Assembly: GCA_049115575.1 (NCBI GenBank)
Contig: JAGDZU010000001.1
Location: 62,001-126,000, forward strand
Source: JAHEKB01 sp049115575
Lineage (GTDB): Bacteria > Bacteroidota > Bacteroidia > NS11-12g > UBA9320
Direction of reading: 5' to 3'
Length of the DNA stretch: 64,000 nt
Each line of letters opens with the position of its first letter. The stretch's first letter is position 1. Positions 7,303 to 16,165 of the stretch are shown in pieces. Under the pieces are notes generated by a model. That model searched no databases. It was not told where the DNA came from and saw nothing but the letters and a program-made list of their open reading frames with translations. A program made the position numbers and the translations under genes.

Positions 7303-9327
7303 CTACCAGATCTTGATTTTTAAGGAATCGGGTTTATGCATGGCCTTATTCTCGCAAGCTCCAAAAGCTTCTTCATAGGGTTTTAAGTTAACCAATGGGC
7401 CCAATACTCTGAATTGAGCGGGAGAATGGTTATCGGATTTCAGTCGATAAATAAGATCTTCATCTGTGATGTTGCCTTTCCAAATGTTTGCCCAGCCTAA
7501 GAAAAAACGCTGCTGCCAGCTAAATCCATCAATATCGTCAGGAAAATTATTGTCGTATTGTTTTAGTAAAGCGTCATACGCGAGAGTAACACCTCCAAGA
7601 TCTGCGATGTTTTCTCCCATGGTCATTTTACCATTCACATACATGCTGTCTACAGGTGAGTATTCATTATATTGAGCTCCTAATTTGGCAGCCAAAGCTT
7701 CAAATTTTTCACGATCTTCTTTAGACCACCAGTTCTTCAAGTTGCCATTCCAATCATACATGCTTCCCTTATCATCGAATCCATGTGAAAATTCATGACC
7801 AATTACAGCTCCAATTCCACCATAATTTATGGCGTAATCAAAGTCTTTATGAAAAAAAGGAGGCTGTAATATTCCTGCTGGGAACACTATTTCATTATTG
7901 CTTGAACTGTAATACGCGTTCACCATTTGTGGAGTCATATGCCACTCGCTTCGATCTACTTTTTGCCCCAATTTATCGAGCATTCTATTGTATTCAAAGG
8001 TTCTAATTTGAATAATATTTACGGCATAATCTTGAGGCGCAATATTTAGAGCACTATAGTCTTTCCATTTGTCTGGATATGCCACTTTATAAGTGAAAGA
8101 AGATAACTTCTTTTTGGCCTTTTCTTTGGTTTCGTCACTCATCCAATCCAAGGCTTCAATGCTCTCCTTATAAGCCAAACGCAAGTTTTCAATCATCTCA
8201 ATAACGTAGGCCTTGCCTTCTTCTGAAAAATTCTCTTTTACATATAATTTTCCCAGAGGTTCACCTAATAAACGGTTTACAACATTAAAGACACGTTCAT
8301 TTCTAGGTTTCATTTTCTCAACACCTTTCAATGTACCACTGTAAAATTCAAAGCGTTTTTGTTCCATTTTTGAGCTGAGATGAGAAGCAAATGATCCTAT
8401 AGTGTTCCATTTCATGTAGAGCTTCCAATCGCTAACACTGCGCTCTTTAAACCAGCTGTTCAAGGCTGTGAAATAAGAAGGGTGAGAAACTATTAAACTG
8501 TCAAAACTTCCAAATCCACGCTCTTTTAGAATATGCAATACATCAAGTTGATCAAGTTGTTCCGACCAATCTGTCAATGCCATTCTATTGTGTGTAAGCA
8601 CTGGATCTCTGCGGTCTTCTCTATTCCAGCTAATTTGGGCCAATTCGGTTTCCAATTCTAAAATGCGGCTTCCTGCTTCTTCGGATAAACCCGATATGGC
8701 AAACATTTCATTGATATGTTTAACATATGCTGTTCTAATATCTACGAATTTCTTTTTATCAGATAGGTAGTAATCTCTATCAGGAAGATTTAAACCAGAT
8801 TGACTGGCATAAACAGCGTTTATCCTGCTGTCTATCTTATCAGCGCCTATACTAATTCCTATTGGGTTGGATATTCCAATTGAACGCAGCTGGCCAAAGA
8901 GTTGCAAGATGTCTGCATGGCTTTGTGCACTTTCTATGCTTTGCAGAAAAGGCTTGATGGGTTCAAGACCTGCTTGATCCCTTTGAACCGAATCCATACC
9001 TGCCAAATACAGGTCTCGGATCATCTGTTCTTCCGAACCTTGGCTAAATTCTTCAGATGACACCAATTCATCAATGATTTTCATCAACTTTTGTCGATTC
9101 TCTTCATAGAGTATATTGAAAGCCATCCATCTGCTCTCGGTTTCAGGGATAGGATTATCCTTACGCCAATTACCTATAGCATAATTGTAGAAATCTTCGC
9201 ATGGATCAACTGAAGGGTCTATATAATTGACATCAAAAGCCTTGATATCTGTTTCTTCTTTATTTGCTGTATTGTTACATGCCATCAATGAGGCAACAAT
9301 CAATAATATTGCGATGAATCTTCTCAT
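7303..9327 (-). CDS. M13 family (neprilysin/PepO-like) zinc metallopeptidase, lipoprotein
   Basis: 674 residues. The N-terminus is a lipoprotein signal (IAILLIVASLMAC, Cys near residue 17), so it is likely anchored in the envelope facing the periplasm or surface. Peptidase_M13_N covers roughly residues 35-425 and Peptidase_M13 the rest. Catalytic features are intact: NAYYSSSNNEIVFPAGILQP, the zinc motif HEFSH (HExxH) near residue 510, and ENIADLGG with the third zinc ligand. The C-terminus ends KPDSLKIKIW, a usual M13 ending. Its ATG overlaps the upstream stop as TAATG, preceded by AGGAG, an unusually good Shine-Dalgarno site for this genome; translation is probably coupled to the crotonase gene. 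The role is cleavage of peptides or small proteins; the substrate is unknown. Confidence 0.96.
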   Translation of the reverse strand: MRRFIAILLIVASLMACNNTANKEETDIKAFDVNYIDPSVDPCEDFYNYAIGNWRKDNPIPETESRWMAFNILYEENRQKLMKIIDELVSSEEFSQGSEEQMIRDLYLAGMDSVQRDQAGLEPIKPFLQSIESAQSHADILQLFGQLRSIGISNPIGISIGADKIDSRINAVYASQSGLNLPDRDYYLSDKKKFVDIRTAYVKHINEMFAISGLSEEAGSRILELETELAQISWNREDRRDPVLTHNRMALTDWSEQLDQLDVLHILKERGFGSFDSLIVSHPSYFTALNSWFKERSVSDWKLYMKWNTIGSFASHLSSKMEQKRFEFYSGTLKGVEKMKPRNERVFNVVNRLLGEPLGKLYVKENFSEEGKAYVIEMIENLRLAYKESIEALDWMSDETKEKAKKKLSSFTYKVAYPDKWKDYSALNIAPQDYAVNIIQIRTFEYNRMLDKLGQKVDRSEWHMTPQMVNAYYSSSNNEIVFPAGILQPPFFHKDFDYAINYGGIGAVIGHEFSHGFDDKGSMYDWNGNLKNWWSKEDREKFEALAAKLGAQYNEYSPVDSMYVNGKMTMGENIADLGGVTLAYDALLKQYDNNFPDDIDGFSWQQRFFLGWANIWKGNITDEDLIYRLKSDNHSPAQFRVLGPLVNLKPYEEAFGACENKAMHKPDSLKIKIW

Positions 9328-10106
9328 TATTCTCCTTTAAAGTCTGCTTTACGTTTTTCTACAAAGGCAGCCATACCTTCTTTTTGGTCTTCAGTGGCAA
9401 ACAACATATAGAAGTTTTTCCGTTCAAAGTAAAGTGCCTCTTGCAAGGGTTGCTCAAAAGCTTTGAGCACAGACTCCTTGGCCATTTGAACGGCAATAGG
9501 TGACATGCTCGCTACTTTTTGGGCCATTTTCACAGCTTCACTCAAATAGAGTTCAATTGGAACCACTTTATTAATCAATCCTATACGCAAGGCTTCATTT
9601 GCATCTATGAACTCTCCGGTGAGCACCATTTCCATGGCTTTTACTTTGCCCACAGCTCTAGGGAGTCTTTGCGTTCCACCAGCTCCTGGCATTACACCTA
9701 TTTTTATCTCTGGTTGTCCAAATTGTGCTGTTTCACTGGCTATAACCATATCGCATTGCATAACCAGTTCACAACCGCCACCTAGGGCAAAACCGCTCAC
9801 CGCTGCGATCAATGGTTTCTTGGTTTTTCTTATCTGATCCCATGTGCTAAACTGGTCTATCTTAAGCATATCTACAGCGGTTTTACCAGCCATTTGCTTG
9901 ATGTCAGCTCCAGCTGCAAATGCGCGTTCGTTTCCCGTGATTACAATGGCTCTTACCTGTGGATCATTGTCCAATTCCATCAAGGCTTTTTTGATGTCTA
10001 GCATCAATTGAAGGTTTAGAGCATTGAGCTCTTTGGGTCTATTCAGCTGTATGAGTGCAACATGCTCTTGATATTGAGCATCCACTTTAATGAATTCATA
10101 AGACAT
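9327..10106 (-). CDS. Enoyl-CoA hydratase/isomerase (crotonase family)
   Basis: 259 residues, the normal length for a single-domain crotonase. Seen: ALNLQLMLDIKKAL, the oxyanion segment FAAGADIKQM, and the active-site region GGGCELVMQCDMVIAS with GQPEIKIGVMPGAGGTQRLP; Glu residues in both parts match the two catalytic glutamates of hydratases. It most likely hydrates short- to medium-chain trans-2-enoyl-CoA in beta-oxidation or amino-acid breakdown. It is coupled to the M13 peptidase gene downstream, which is functionally unrelated. A weak -7 element (TAGATTCG) lies just 5 bases before the ATG, within an inverted repeat. Confidence 0.95.
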   Translation of the reverse strand: MSYEFIKVDAQYQEHVALIQLNRPKELNALNLQLMLDIKKALMELDNDPQVRAIVITGNERAFAAGADIKQMAGKTAVDMLKIDQFSTWDQIRKTKKPLIAAVSGFALGGGCELVMQCDMVIASETAQFGQPEIKIGVMPGAGGTQRLPRAVGKVKAMEMVLTGEFIDANEALRIGLINKVVPIELYLSEAVKMAQKVASMSPIAVQMAKESVLKAFEQPLQEALYFERKNFYMLFATEDQKEGMAAFVEKRKADFKGE

Positions 10107-10131
10107 GATGCGAATCTAGGGATTTCGCATC
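10107..10131 (-). promoter_or_regulatory. Inverted repeat with near-consensus -7 element before the crotonase gene
   Basis: GATGCGAA (10107-10114) and TTCGCATC (10124-10131) form a perfect 8-bp inverted repeat around a 9-base spacer. On the minus strand TAGATTCG (10118-10111) resembles TAnnTTTG with one mismatch. The repeat could be an operator or an mRNA hairpin; there is no T-run, so a classical terminator is unlikely. Confidence 0.3.
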
Positions 10132-10981
10132 ACAGATTATAGGTCAATGCAAACTTGAATCCGTCTATTTGAATGTCCTCATTGGGTTCTGCAGCATTCC
10201 ATTCAGGATAGCTTTGATTGAGAACGAAATTTTTAAATATTCCAAGTTCTAATGAAATAGTCTTCTTGTTTTCCAGAACAAAGGCAAAACCCTGACCTAT
10301 TCCAATGCCCAAACTGCTTACCACATTTTTTATGTTCTCATCTCCAGTTTCAAATGGGAAGGGTGCAGGAGGGTTTGAATCATTCACGCTATAATTGGTA
10401 TAACCAGACCACCGATTAAAATAGAGGTCAATAGGTACATACAGCGCTAGATTTCGTTTATAACCGTCATATTGATGCTGGTATCTAAATCCTGCATTCA
10501 AATAATTCACAGACTCCAATAGCAGGCCAATTTCAACTTGTGCGCCGAGATAATGCTCACGGCCTCTGTATTGTCCAAAGCCTGCCTTCAAAGAGACTGG
10601 GATATCGTTGACAACATCCGGAGCGTTCAGGAAATAATCATCTTCAATGAGGTTTGGTCTCCAATTGAACATAGCTATGCTCGTTCCCACTGAAACTTGC
10701 CATCCTTCTGTTCTTCTTTCCTTGACTATGACTGTATCACGATTTCTAACGCGGTATGCCTGATCTTCTACAAAGTATTCATAGTCCTGAGCAGTTAAGA
10801 AAAACTTCCTACCGGCAGGGTCTACAATTGTTAAGTCACCATCAGTTCCGTCAAAAAGAATGATTTCTCCTTTTATAACTCTTCCATCGGTCAATTTGAC
10901 CAAGTCATAAGTCTTTATTTCTTGGGCCAATGCTGTGACTGCAACGGCTAATAAGCTTAGTATGGTAGTTTTTAAACGCAT
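10130..10981 (-). CDS. Secreted outer-membrane beta-barrel-like protein, function unknown
   Basis: 283 residues. Signal peptide MRLKTTILSLLAVAVTALAQ. Next comes a small SH3/LSM-like beta segment (DLVKLTDGRVIKGEIILFDG, residues about 26-75), a pattern seen at the N-terminus of many Bacteroidota envelope proteins. The remainder (GTSIAMFNWRPNL through FKFALTYNL) looks like barrel strands and ends in an aromatic-containing strand. It lies 10 bases after the sugar transferase gene on the same strand and may belong to the same operon. No specific function can be assigned. Confidence 0.75.
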   Translation of the reverse strand: MRLKTTILSLLAVAVTALAQEIKTYDLVKLTDGRVIKGEIILFDGTDGDLTIVDPAGRKFFLTAQDYEYFVEDQAYRVRNRDTVIVKERRTEGWQVSVGTSIAMFNWRPNLIEDDYFLNAPDVVNDIPVSLKAGFGQYRGREHYLGAQVEIGLLLESVNYLNAGFRYQHQYDGYKRNLALYVPIDLYFNRWSGYTNYSVNDSNPPAPFPFETGDENIKNVVSSLGIGIGQGFAFVLENKKTISLELGIFKNFVLNQSYPEWNAAEPNEDIQIDGFKFALTYNL

Positions 10982-10991
10982 TCTTCCTTAT

Positions 10992-12404
10992 TTACTTGCC
11001 CCTCCCTTGCACCATGATCAATGCTGTATAGATTAATATTTTGAGGTCTAACTGTAGAGAAATATTTTCTAAATATAGAAGGTCATACTGCAACCTCTCA
11101 AGCATTTCATCCACATTTTCGGCATAGCCGAACTTCACCTGCCCCCAAGAGGTGATTCCCGGTTTAACTTTATGAAGTCTCCTATAATGAGGAGCCCTTT
11201 GTACGATTTTATCTATATAGAATTGCCTTTCGGGTCTAGGACCTACTAGACTCATATCTCCTACAAGCACATTCCAGAACTGAGGAAGCTCATCTAGGCG
11301 GGTTTTACGTAAAAATTTGCCTGTTGGGGTAATTCTAGGGTCGTCTTCACTAGATAGCTGAGGGCCAGCTAGTTCAGCATCATTTTTCATGCTTCTGAAC
11401 TTGATAATCTGAAAAGGTTTTCCGTGAATTCCAATGCGTTCTTGCCTAAAGAATATCGGTCCTTTGGATCCAAGCTTTACAAATAATCCAACAATCATAA
11501 AAAATGGAAGACCTATTAAAAGAACCAGACCGGCAAAAACCACATCGAAACTTCGTTTAATAAACTTTTGCCATGGCGGCAGTATATCAGTCTCAATTTG
11601 AATGAGAATGGCACCAAATACATTGCCCATTTTTACCATTCCAGCAAGATGTTGATAGAGGTCAGGAATGATTTTAATAACTACTCTTTCGCTGTTGAGT
11701 AAGTTTAATATTCGCGCTATGAACTCTTTATCTTCGTTTTCGGTTGCAATTATTACTTCCTTAATTTCATGCTGCTGTATTGCCTCAGACAACTCTTCTA
11801 ATGTACCTAAATTAGGTAGGTTTTCTACCTCAACATTGTCTTCAGCAACCAATAGCCTTCCCTTAAAGAAATGTCCTTCAGACTTTCTAGCCGATGAAAG
11901 TTCTTCATATATTTTCTTTGCTTTCGGCCCACCACCAATAATAAGCGTATTAAAACCTATTCGCCTATGTTGAATCTTATTGGCAATGTTGGAAGACAGT
12001 AAGATGCGAAACAAACTGGTTAAACTGAAATGAAGCAAGAATAGTGAGGCAATTGAACGGTAATAAGAACTGTAATCCCCTATAACATCATCTAATAGTA
12101 TTAGGAAGAAGAGAATGATGACTCCAACTATAGAAACAGAAAGAACCTGTAACACTTCCTTCAATCGTGATTTCCTGTATACTGAATTATATAAACCTGA
12201 GGTGGTGTACAATCCTATCCAGAAGATGGGTATGAGTGCAATTCCCCAAAAGAACTTAGGGTCTGTTAAGACCAACTCAAAATGGTCTATAGCAAATTCA
12301 CCCTCAATGAAACATTTTCTATAAATATAAAATAGTCCCCAGGCTAAGGAAGCGGCCAGGAAATCAAGAAGAATATATTTTAAAGTGAGAAGCCGGCGGT
12401 TCAA
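10992..12404 (-). CDS. Polyprenyl-phosphate hexose-1-phosphate transferase (exopolysaccharide initiating sugar transferase)
   Basis: 470 residues of the WcaJ/PglC-type long form. The N-terminal half has about four membrane spans followed by a nucleotide-binding-like domain (TLIIGGGPKAKKIYEEL, about 150-270). A further hydrophobic segment (VVFAGLVLLIGLPFFMIVGL) precedes the catalytic cytosolic domain: IKFRSMKNDAE, DPRITPTGKFLRKTRLDELP, GDMSLVGPRPER and KPGITSWGQVKFGYAE. It transfers sugar-1-phosphate from a UDP-sugar to undecaprenyl phosphate to begin capsule, exopolysaccharide or O-antigen repeat synthesis. The start is TTG, overlapping the upstream lipoprotein stop as TTGA. No other glycosyltransferase lies nearby, so the pathway is split. 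Confidence 0.94.
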   Translation of the reverse strand: MNRRLLTLKYILLDFLAASLAWGLFYIYRKCFIEGEFAIDHFELVLTDPKFFWGIALIPIFWIGLYTTSGLYNSVYRKSRLKEVLQVLSVSIVGVIILFFLILLDDVIGDYSSYYRSIASLFLLHFSLTSLFRILLSSNIANKIQHRRIGFNTLIIGGGPKAKKIYEELSSARKSEGHFFKGRLLVAEDNVEVENLPNLGTLEELSEAIQQHEIKEVIIATENEDKEFIARILNLLNSERVVIKIIPDLYQHLAGMVKMGNVFGAILIQIETDILPPWQKFIKRSFDVVFAGLVLLIGLPFFMIVGLFVKLGSKGPIFFRQERIGIHGKPFQIIKFRSMKNDAELAGPQLSSEDDPRITPTGKFLRKTRLDELPQFWNVLVGDMSLVGPRPERQFYIDKIVQRAPHYRRLHKVKPGITSWGQVKFGYAENVDEMLERLQYDLLYLENISLQLDLKILIYTALIMVQGRGK

Positions 12405-13297
12405 AAATGAATCAACTTAATATTGTCCAAATATACGTTTGCCATTGTATCTCCACTACTTTTTAGTGCTCCAAAAAAAACTTTGAAGTCAACTCCTATA
12501 TATTCCGAGCTGTTCACATCTTCTTTAAGACTCACATATGCTTTCTTCCATTCAGAGTTAGAGAAGAAATTTACAATTGGAACGCCGGATACTATACTGC
12601 CCGTTATTGGGTATATGCCAGTAACCAACTCCAAATCACTGCGGTAATTGAATTCGAGATAGATTTCTTGCCCTTGCCTTGGCAGGTCAAAGATTTTATT
12701 GCTGCTAAACTCAAACAATTGGTAACCTGTATCTAAAGTGCCTCGAGAAGAGTATTTATTAATTGTACCATCATAATCAATGACTTTGGATGGATCAGAT
12801 TCAATGTGCAATGTGTCTACTGTACTATTAGCGCCACTTTTTACTAATGAGATGGTCTGGTCTTCAAAATCTTCGAGCCATACAAACTGAACTTGGTCTC
12901 TATAGGAGGTTATAGGTTTTAGTGTGTCTACAACCCCTGGAATCATTTCTCTGGTGAACTCAACGCTTTCATAGAAAGGATAAATCACTCTAGAAGAAAA
13001 GGAGCCATTCTTTTTAACCCCAGCAATTATGGTGATGTCTTGTTCGCCCTCTTTTAGAACAGGAATTTGAGCAGGCATTTCAAAGGCTCCAATAAATGTA
13101 CCTCCAACATAAACCCATGCATCAATAATATCGTGTGCAGAACTGCCTTCGCTGTTATCACCTTTTACATTCAGGTCTATGCTTTCAATATATAGGTAAG
13201 AAGGGATTTTCTCATCTTTATCGCAAGATGAAAAGCTAAGTACACCTACTAAGAAAAGTAGAAGTGTTATACGTTGGTGATGAAGTTTCGTTCTAAT
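12401..13297 (-). CDS. Lipoprotein of unknown function with no ATG/GTG/TTG start
   Basis: The first in-frame ATG is at 13078, but the frame continues upstream to a stop at 13306-13304 and encodes a clear lipoprotein signal: about ITLLLFLVGVLSFSSC followed by DKDEKIPSYL. Between that stop and the signal peptide no ATG, GTG or TTG exists. Candidate starts are ATT at 13297, giving a positively charged n-region (RTKLHHQR), or ATA at 13270, which overlaps the upstream stop as ATAA. I use 13297, with low certainty. The mature part is beta-rich (LEFNYRSDLELVTGIYPI, NVYLDNIKLIHF at the end), like a carbohydrate-binding jelly-roll. It sits between an oxidoreductase and a sugar transferase, overlapping both. 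Confidence 0.7.
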   Translation of the reverse strand: MRTKLHHQRITLLLFLVGVLSFSSCDKDEKIPSYLYIESIDLNVKGDNSEGSSAHDIIDAWVYVGGTFIGAFEMPAQIPVLKEGEQDITIIAGVKKNGSFSSRVIYPFYESVEFTREMIPGVVDTLKPITSYRDQVQFVWLEDFEDQTISLVKSGANSTVDTLHIESDPSKVIDYDGTINKYSSRGTLDTGYQLFEFSSNKIFDLPRQGQEIYLEFNYRSDLELVTGIYPITGSIVSGVPIVNFFSNSEWKKAYVSLKEDVNSSEYIGVDFKVFFGALKSSGDTMANVYLDNIKLIHF

Positions 13298-14205
13298 TGC
13301 TCTTTAATTTGTTCCGCTACTGATTTGAGTTGTAAGTATTGACTTATGCCCGCATCTGTATCAGAGTTTGTTCTTATGCAATGGTAAAACGAATTCAGTT
13401 CTTTTTCCAGTATAGATATATAACCGTCGGAATCTTTTGATTGATTGTAGGTAGTTTTGACACCCCAGTGTTCTTCAGAGTGGTTTTTTTTATCGGCTTG
13501 GTTGTTTTGAACCTTAAGCATTTGGTCTAAGTAGTCTATAGAACAATAAGTGTTATTCTGGAAAAACTTGGTCATATGTTTATTCTTATCGGCAATTTTA
13601 CTTGCAGATAGATTGGCCACACAACCATTGTAAAACTCAATACGGGCATTAACTACATCTGGATCTTTATAATAAACACCCACTGCAGTTGCATATACCG
13701 ATTTTACTTCCGAATTAGATAATTTTAAACTTACATCTATATCGTGAGCCATTAAATCATCAATTACAGAAAGTTGAGTTGAGTTTTTATTGAACTTTAT
13801 AAATCTATTACTATCTATAATTCTTGGAACCAGTGCGTATTTCTCAAGATCATTGTAGAAATTGTAAAAGCGCTGTTTTAAGCCTATTTGCAATATAACA
13901 TCCGCTTCATAGGCCAACATTTCAAGCTTTCTTAAATCTTGTCTAGAGCATAAACTTGGACTTTCTATATAAAGGTGCTTTCCACTTCTAATTATAGAGG
14001 CCATTTCATCTACTCCTGTCGCAATAGGGTCCAATACTATGCAGAGATCTACCTGGTCCAACATATCTTCTAGAGAATTGAAGGCACTAAATTCTTCAAT
14101 AGAAGATGAATCGTATCCGCCTATAACTTGCACATTATCAATCCCTGAGAGCAAGTTTAACACCTTTGGTGAAAAGTTTCCAGTACCTATAATTCCTGTT
14201 TTCAA
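13267..14205 (-). CDS. Gfo/Idh/MocA family oxidoreductase
   Basis: 312 residues. An N-terminal Rossmann fold begins GIIGTGNFS (residues 4-12), with the cofactor-binding turn at LDPIATG and the usual loop HLYIESPSLCSRQDL, where family members usually have EKP; here it reads ESP, so the conserved Lys is replaced by Ser. MAHDIDVSL supplies the expected His. These enzymes oxidise or epimerise sugars and related compounds with NAD(P). Clustering with a polyprenyl sugar transferase suggests nucleotide-sugar or glycan precursor modification. The missing Lys could mean altered catalysis or a binding role. It is first in the minus-strand cluster running down to 10130. Confidence 0.82.
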   Translation of the reverse strand: MKTGIIGTGNFSPKVLNLLSGIDNVQVIGGYDSSSIEEFSAFNSLEDMLDQVDLCIVLDPIATGVDEMASIIRSGKHLYIESPSLCSRQDLRKLEMLAYEADVILQIGLKQRFYNFYNDLEKYALVPRIIDSNRFIKFNKNSTQLSVIDDLMAHDIDVSLKLSNSEVKSVYATAVGVYYKDPDVVNARIEFYNGCVANLSASKIADKNKHMTKFFQNNTYCSIDYLDQMLKVQNNQADKKNHSEEHWGVKTTYNQSKDSDGYISILEKELNSFYHCIRTNSDTDAGISQYLQLKSVAEQIKEQLERNFITNV

Positions 14206-14292
14206 ATGATAGATTTCTTGAATACGAAATAATGTTGTTTTTTAGTCGCTCTAAAAACAATTAAAAAACGGGCGTATCAAATTGTAAACACA

Positions 14293-14946
14293 TTGCTTCA
14301 AGATAGCTACAAACACAAAGGTCAACGGAATCAATTAGTTAGAGAGTTAAAATCTCAAGGGATTCACTCCGAAAAAGTGCTAAAAGCTATAGCTCATTTG
14401 CCCAGACATTTCTTCTTTCCAGCAGACTTTGAAGACAAGGCATATGAGAACATAGCCTTTCCTATAGATGGCGGCCAGACTATCTCTCAACCTTATACTG
14501 TGGCATTCCAAACCCAGCTGCTAGATATAGAACAAGGAGATAAGGTCTTGGAAATAGGAACGGGTTCAGGATATCAAGCAGCGGTACTTCATATTCTAGG
14601 TGCCGAAGTACACAGTGTAGAAACGGTACAGCTATTGCATGAACAATCCAAAGCGCTGTTTAGCAAGCTGGGTCTAAAAATTCATACTTATTGCAAAGAT
14701 GGGTCTGAAGGTTTAGCGTCGCAGGCGCCTTTTGACAAGATTATACTTACAGCTGCAGCTCCTACCATTAGTAAACTACTCACCGAACAGTTAAAAGTAA
14801 ACGGCAAACTTGTTGCTCCAGTAGGCAATATGGATGTCCAAAAAATGATACTGATCAAAAGAACTGGTGAAAATGAGTACGACAAAAGCGAACACGGCAC
14901 ATTTACCTTTGTTCCTCTCACAGGAACATATGGCTGGAAGATTTAA
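14293..14946 (+). CDS. pcm: Protein-L-isoaspartate O-methyltransferase
   Basis: 217 residues. It methylates L-isoaspartyl residues in aged proteins using S-adenosylmethionine so they can revert to aspartate. Seen: HLPRHFFFPADF, the family block YENIAFPIDGGQTISQPYTVA, and the SAM-binding motif VLEIGTGSGYQAAVL near residues 85-99. The start is TTG; no ATG lies upstream in frame near it, and the first conserved helix follows directly. It shares an 87-base divergent gap with the oxidoreductase. Its 3' end overlaps the amidase gene by 17 bases. Confidence 0.95.
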   Translation: MLQDSYKHKGQRNQLVRELKSQGIHSEKVLKAIAHLPRHFFFPADFEDKAYENIAFPIDGGQTISQPYTVAFQTQLLDIEQGDKVLEIGTGSGYQAAVLHILGAEVHSVETVQLLHEQSKALFSKLGLKIHTYCKDGSEGLASQAPFDKIILTAAAPTISKLLTEQLKVNGKLVAPVGNMDVQKMILIKRTGENEYDKSEHGTFTFVPLTGTYGWKI

Positions 14947-16165
14947 ATTCTTTAAAATACTAATAATCAATCTCTTAATTCTTTCATCTGGCATATATGC
15001 TAGTGCTGAAAACTATGTTCAAATTCAAGCCAAATCAGGTGATGGCATAAGCGTGGTACTCAATAGATATGAGCTTGCCAGCTATAAATGTAATGTCGAT
15101 AGTTTTTTAAGTTTAAACGGGCTTCAATCCAAAAGTTACCTCATCCTAGACAAGAAATATAAATTACCCATATATAAGAGGAGTTATAATGGCACGAGTA
15201 TTAGAACCACACTGGGTATAAACGATTATCAAAAAGCCCTTCGCATACAGAAATACAACGAACGTATGCTCGAGCTGGGTTTGCGAGAAAAAGATTTCAG
15301 AGAGGATAAAGATTTGTGGGTTCCATTTCACGAATTATACTGCGAGGCTGATATAGTGAGAATTAGTTCTTCTGAAACTATAGAAGTAGAAGAAGAGGTA
15401 GATGAAGTAGAAGTAGTTGAGAACGTGCTTAGATATGAGAATTTCCCAATTATGGGTCCCGATTATGAAAAGACACCTATTCTCTCCAATAAATTAAATA
15501 ATCACGTTTACTATTTAATCAGCGGGCATGGTGGGCCTGATCCCGGAGCCATAGGACATAAAGATGGACATCAGCTCTGTGAGGATGAGTATGCCTATGA
15601 TGTTACACTGCGATTGGCAAGGAATTTACTACAACACGGTGCCACGGTTTATATGATAACCAGAGATACAGATGGTATTAGAGATGAAGAGTATTTGGCT
15701 AGTGATAAAGATGAAACCGTTTGGTATAATCAGAAAATTCCTCTGAACCACGTGAGAAGATTAAGACAGAGAACAGCAAAAATCAATGAGCTTTATGCAA
15801 AGCACAAAAACAGCGGAGCAACTGTTCAAAGAGTTGTAGAAATTCATATTGATAGTAGATACGAGAATCAGAAGGTAGACATCTTCTTTTATCACTACCC
15901 AGGAAGTACTCAAGGTCAAATAATGGCCAACGAGATGCTTGCAACTATTAAATCAGAGTATGAAGAACATCAAAAAAATAGAGGTTATAGGGGAGTAGTG
16001 AAAAGCCGTAACCTTCATACTTTAAGAGAGTCCAGAGCGCCAGCGGTTTATATAGAGTTGGGTAATATTACCAACGATTTTGATCAGAAGAGGTTGCTAA
16101 TTGTAAATAACAGACAGGCCATTGCCAATTGGTTGGCCCAAGGTATTATGGACCCTAGTCGTTAA
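14930..16165 (+). CDS. Secreted N-acetylmuramoyl-L-alanine amidase (Amidase_3)
   Basis: 411 residues from the ATG at 14930, which directly precedes the signal peptide (FKFFKILIINLLILSSGIY, cleavage near ASA). A frame from 14867 would add 21 residues before it and is less likely. Residues about 30-90 resemble a LysM module (SGDGISVVLNRYEL, FLSLNGL). The catalytic domain begins YLISGHGGPDPGAIGH near residue 195 and has the zinc ligands His of GHGG, Glu of CEDEYAYDV, and His of EIHIDSR, plus VYIELGNITN with the catalytic Glu. It cleaves between N-acetylmuramic acid and the stem peptide in the periplasm. The end overlaps lepA tail to tail by 11 bases. Confidence 0.9.
   Translation: MAGRFKFFKILIINLLILSSGIYASAENYVQIQAKSGDGISVVLNRYELASYKCNVDSFLSLNGLQSKSYLILDKKYKLPIYKRSYNGTSIRTTLGINDYQKALRIQKYNERMLELGLREKDFREDKDLWVPFHELYCEADIVRISSSETIEVEEEVDEVEVVENVLRYENFPIMGPDYEKTPILSNKLNNHVYYLISGHGGPDPGAIGHKDGHQLCEDEYAYDVTLRLARNLLQHGATVYMITRDTDGIRDEEYLASDKDETVWYNQKIPLNHVRRLRQRTAKINELYAKHKNSGATVQRVVEIHIDSRYENQKVDIFFYHYPGSTQGQIMANEMLATIKSEYEEHQKNRGYRGVVKSRNLHTLRESRAPAVYIELGNITNDFDQKRLLIVNNRQAIANWLAQGIMDPSR

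Noticed and set aside
14237..14258. Inverted repeat GTTTTTTAG/CTAAAAAC between divergent genes
   Set aside because: A/T-rich with a bulge and located in a divergent promoter gap where no terminator is needed.
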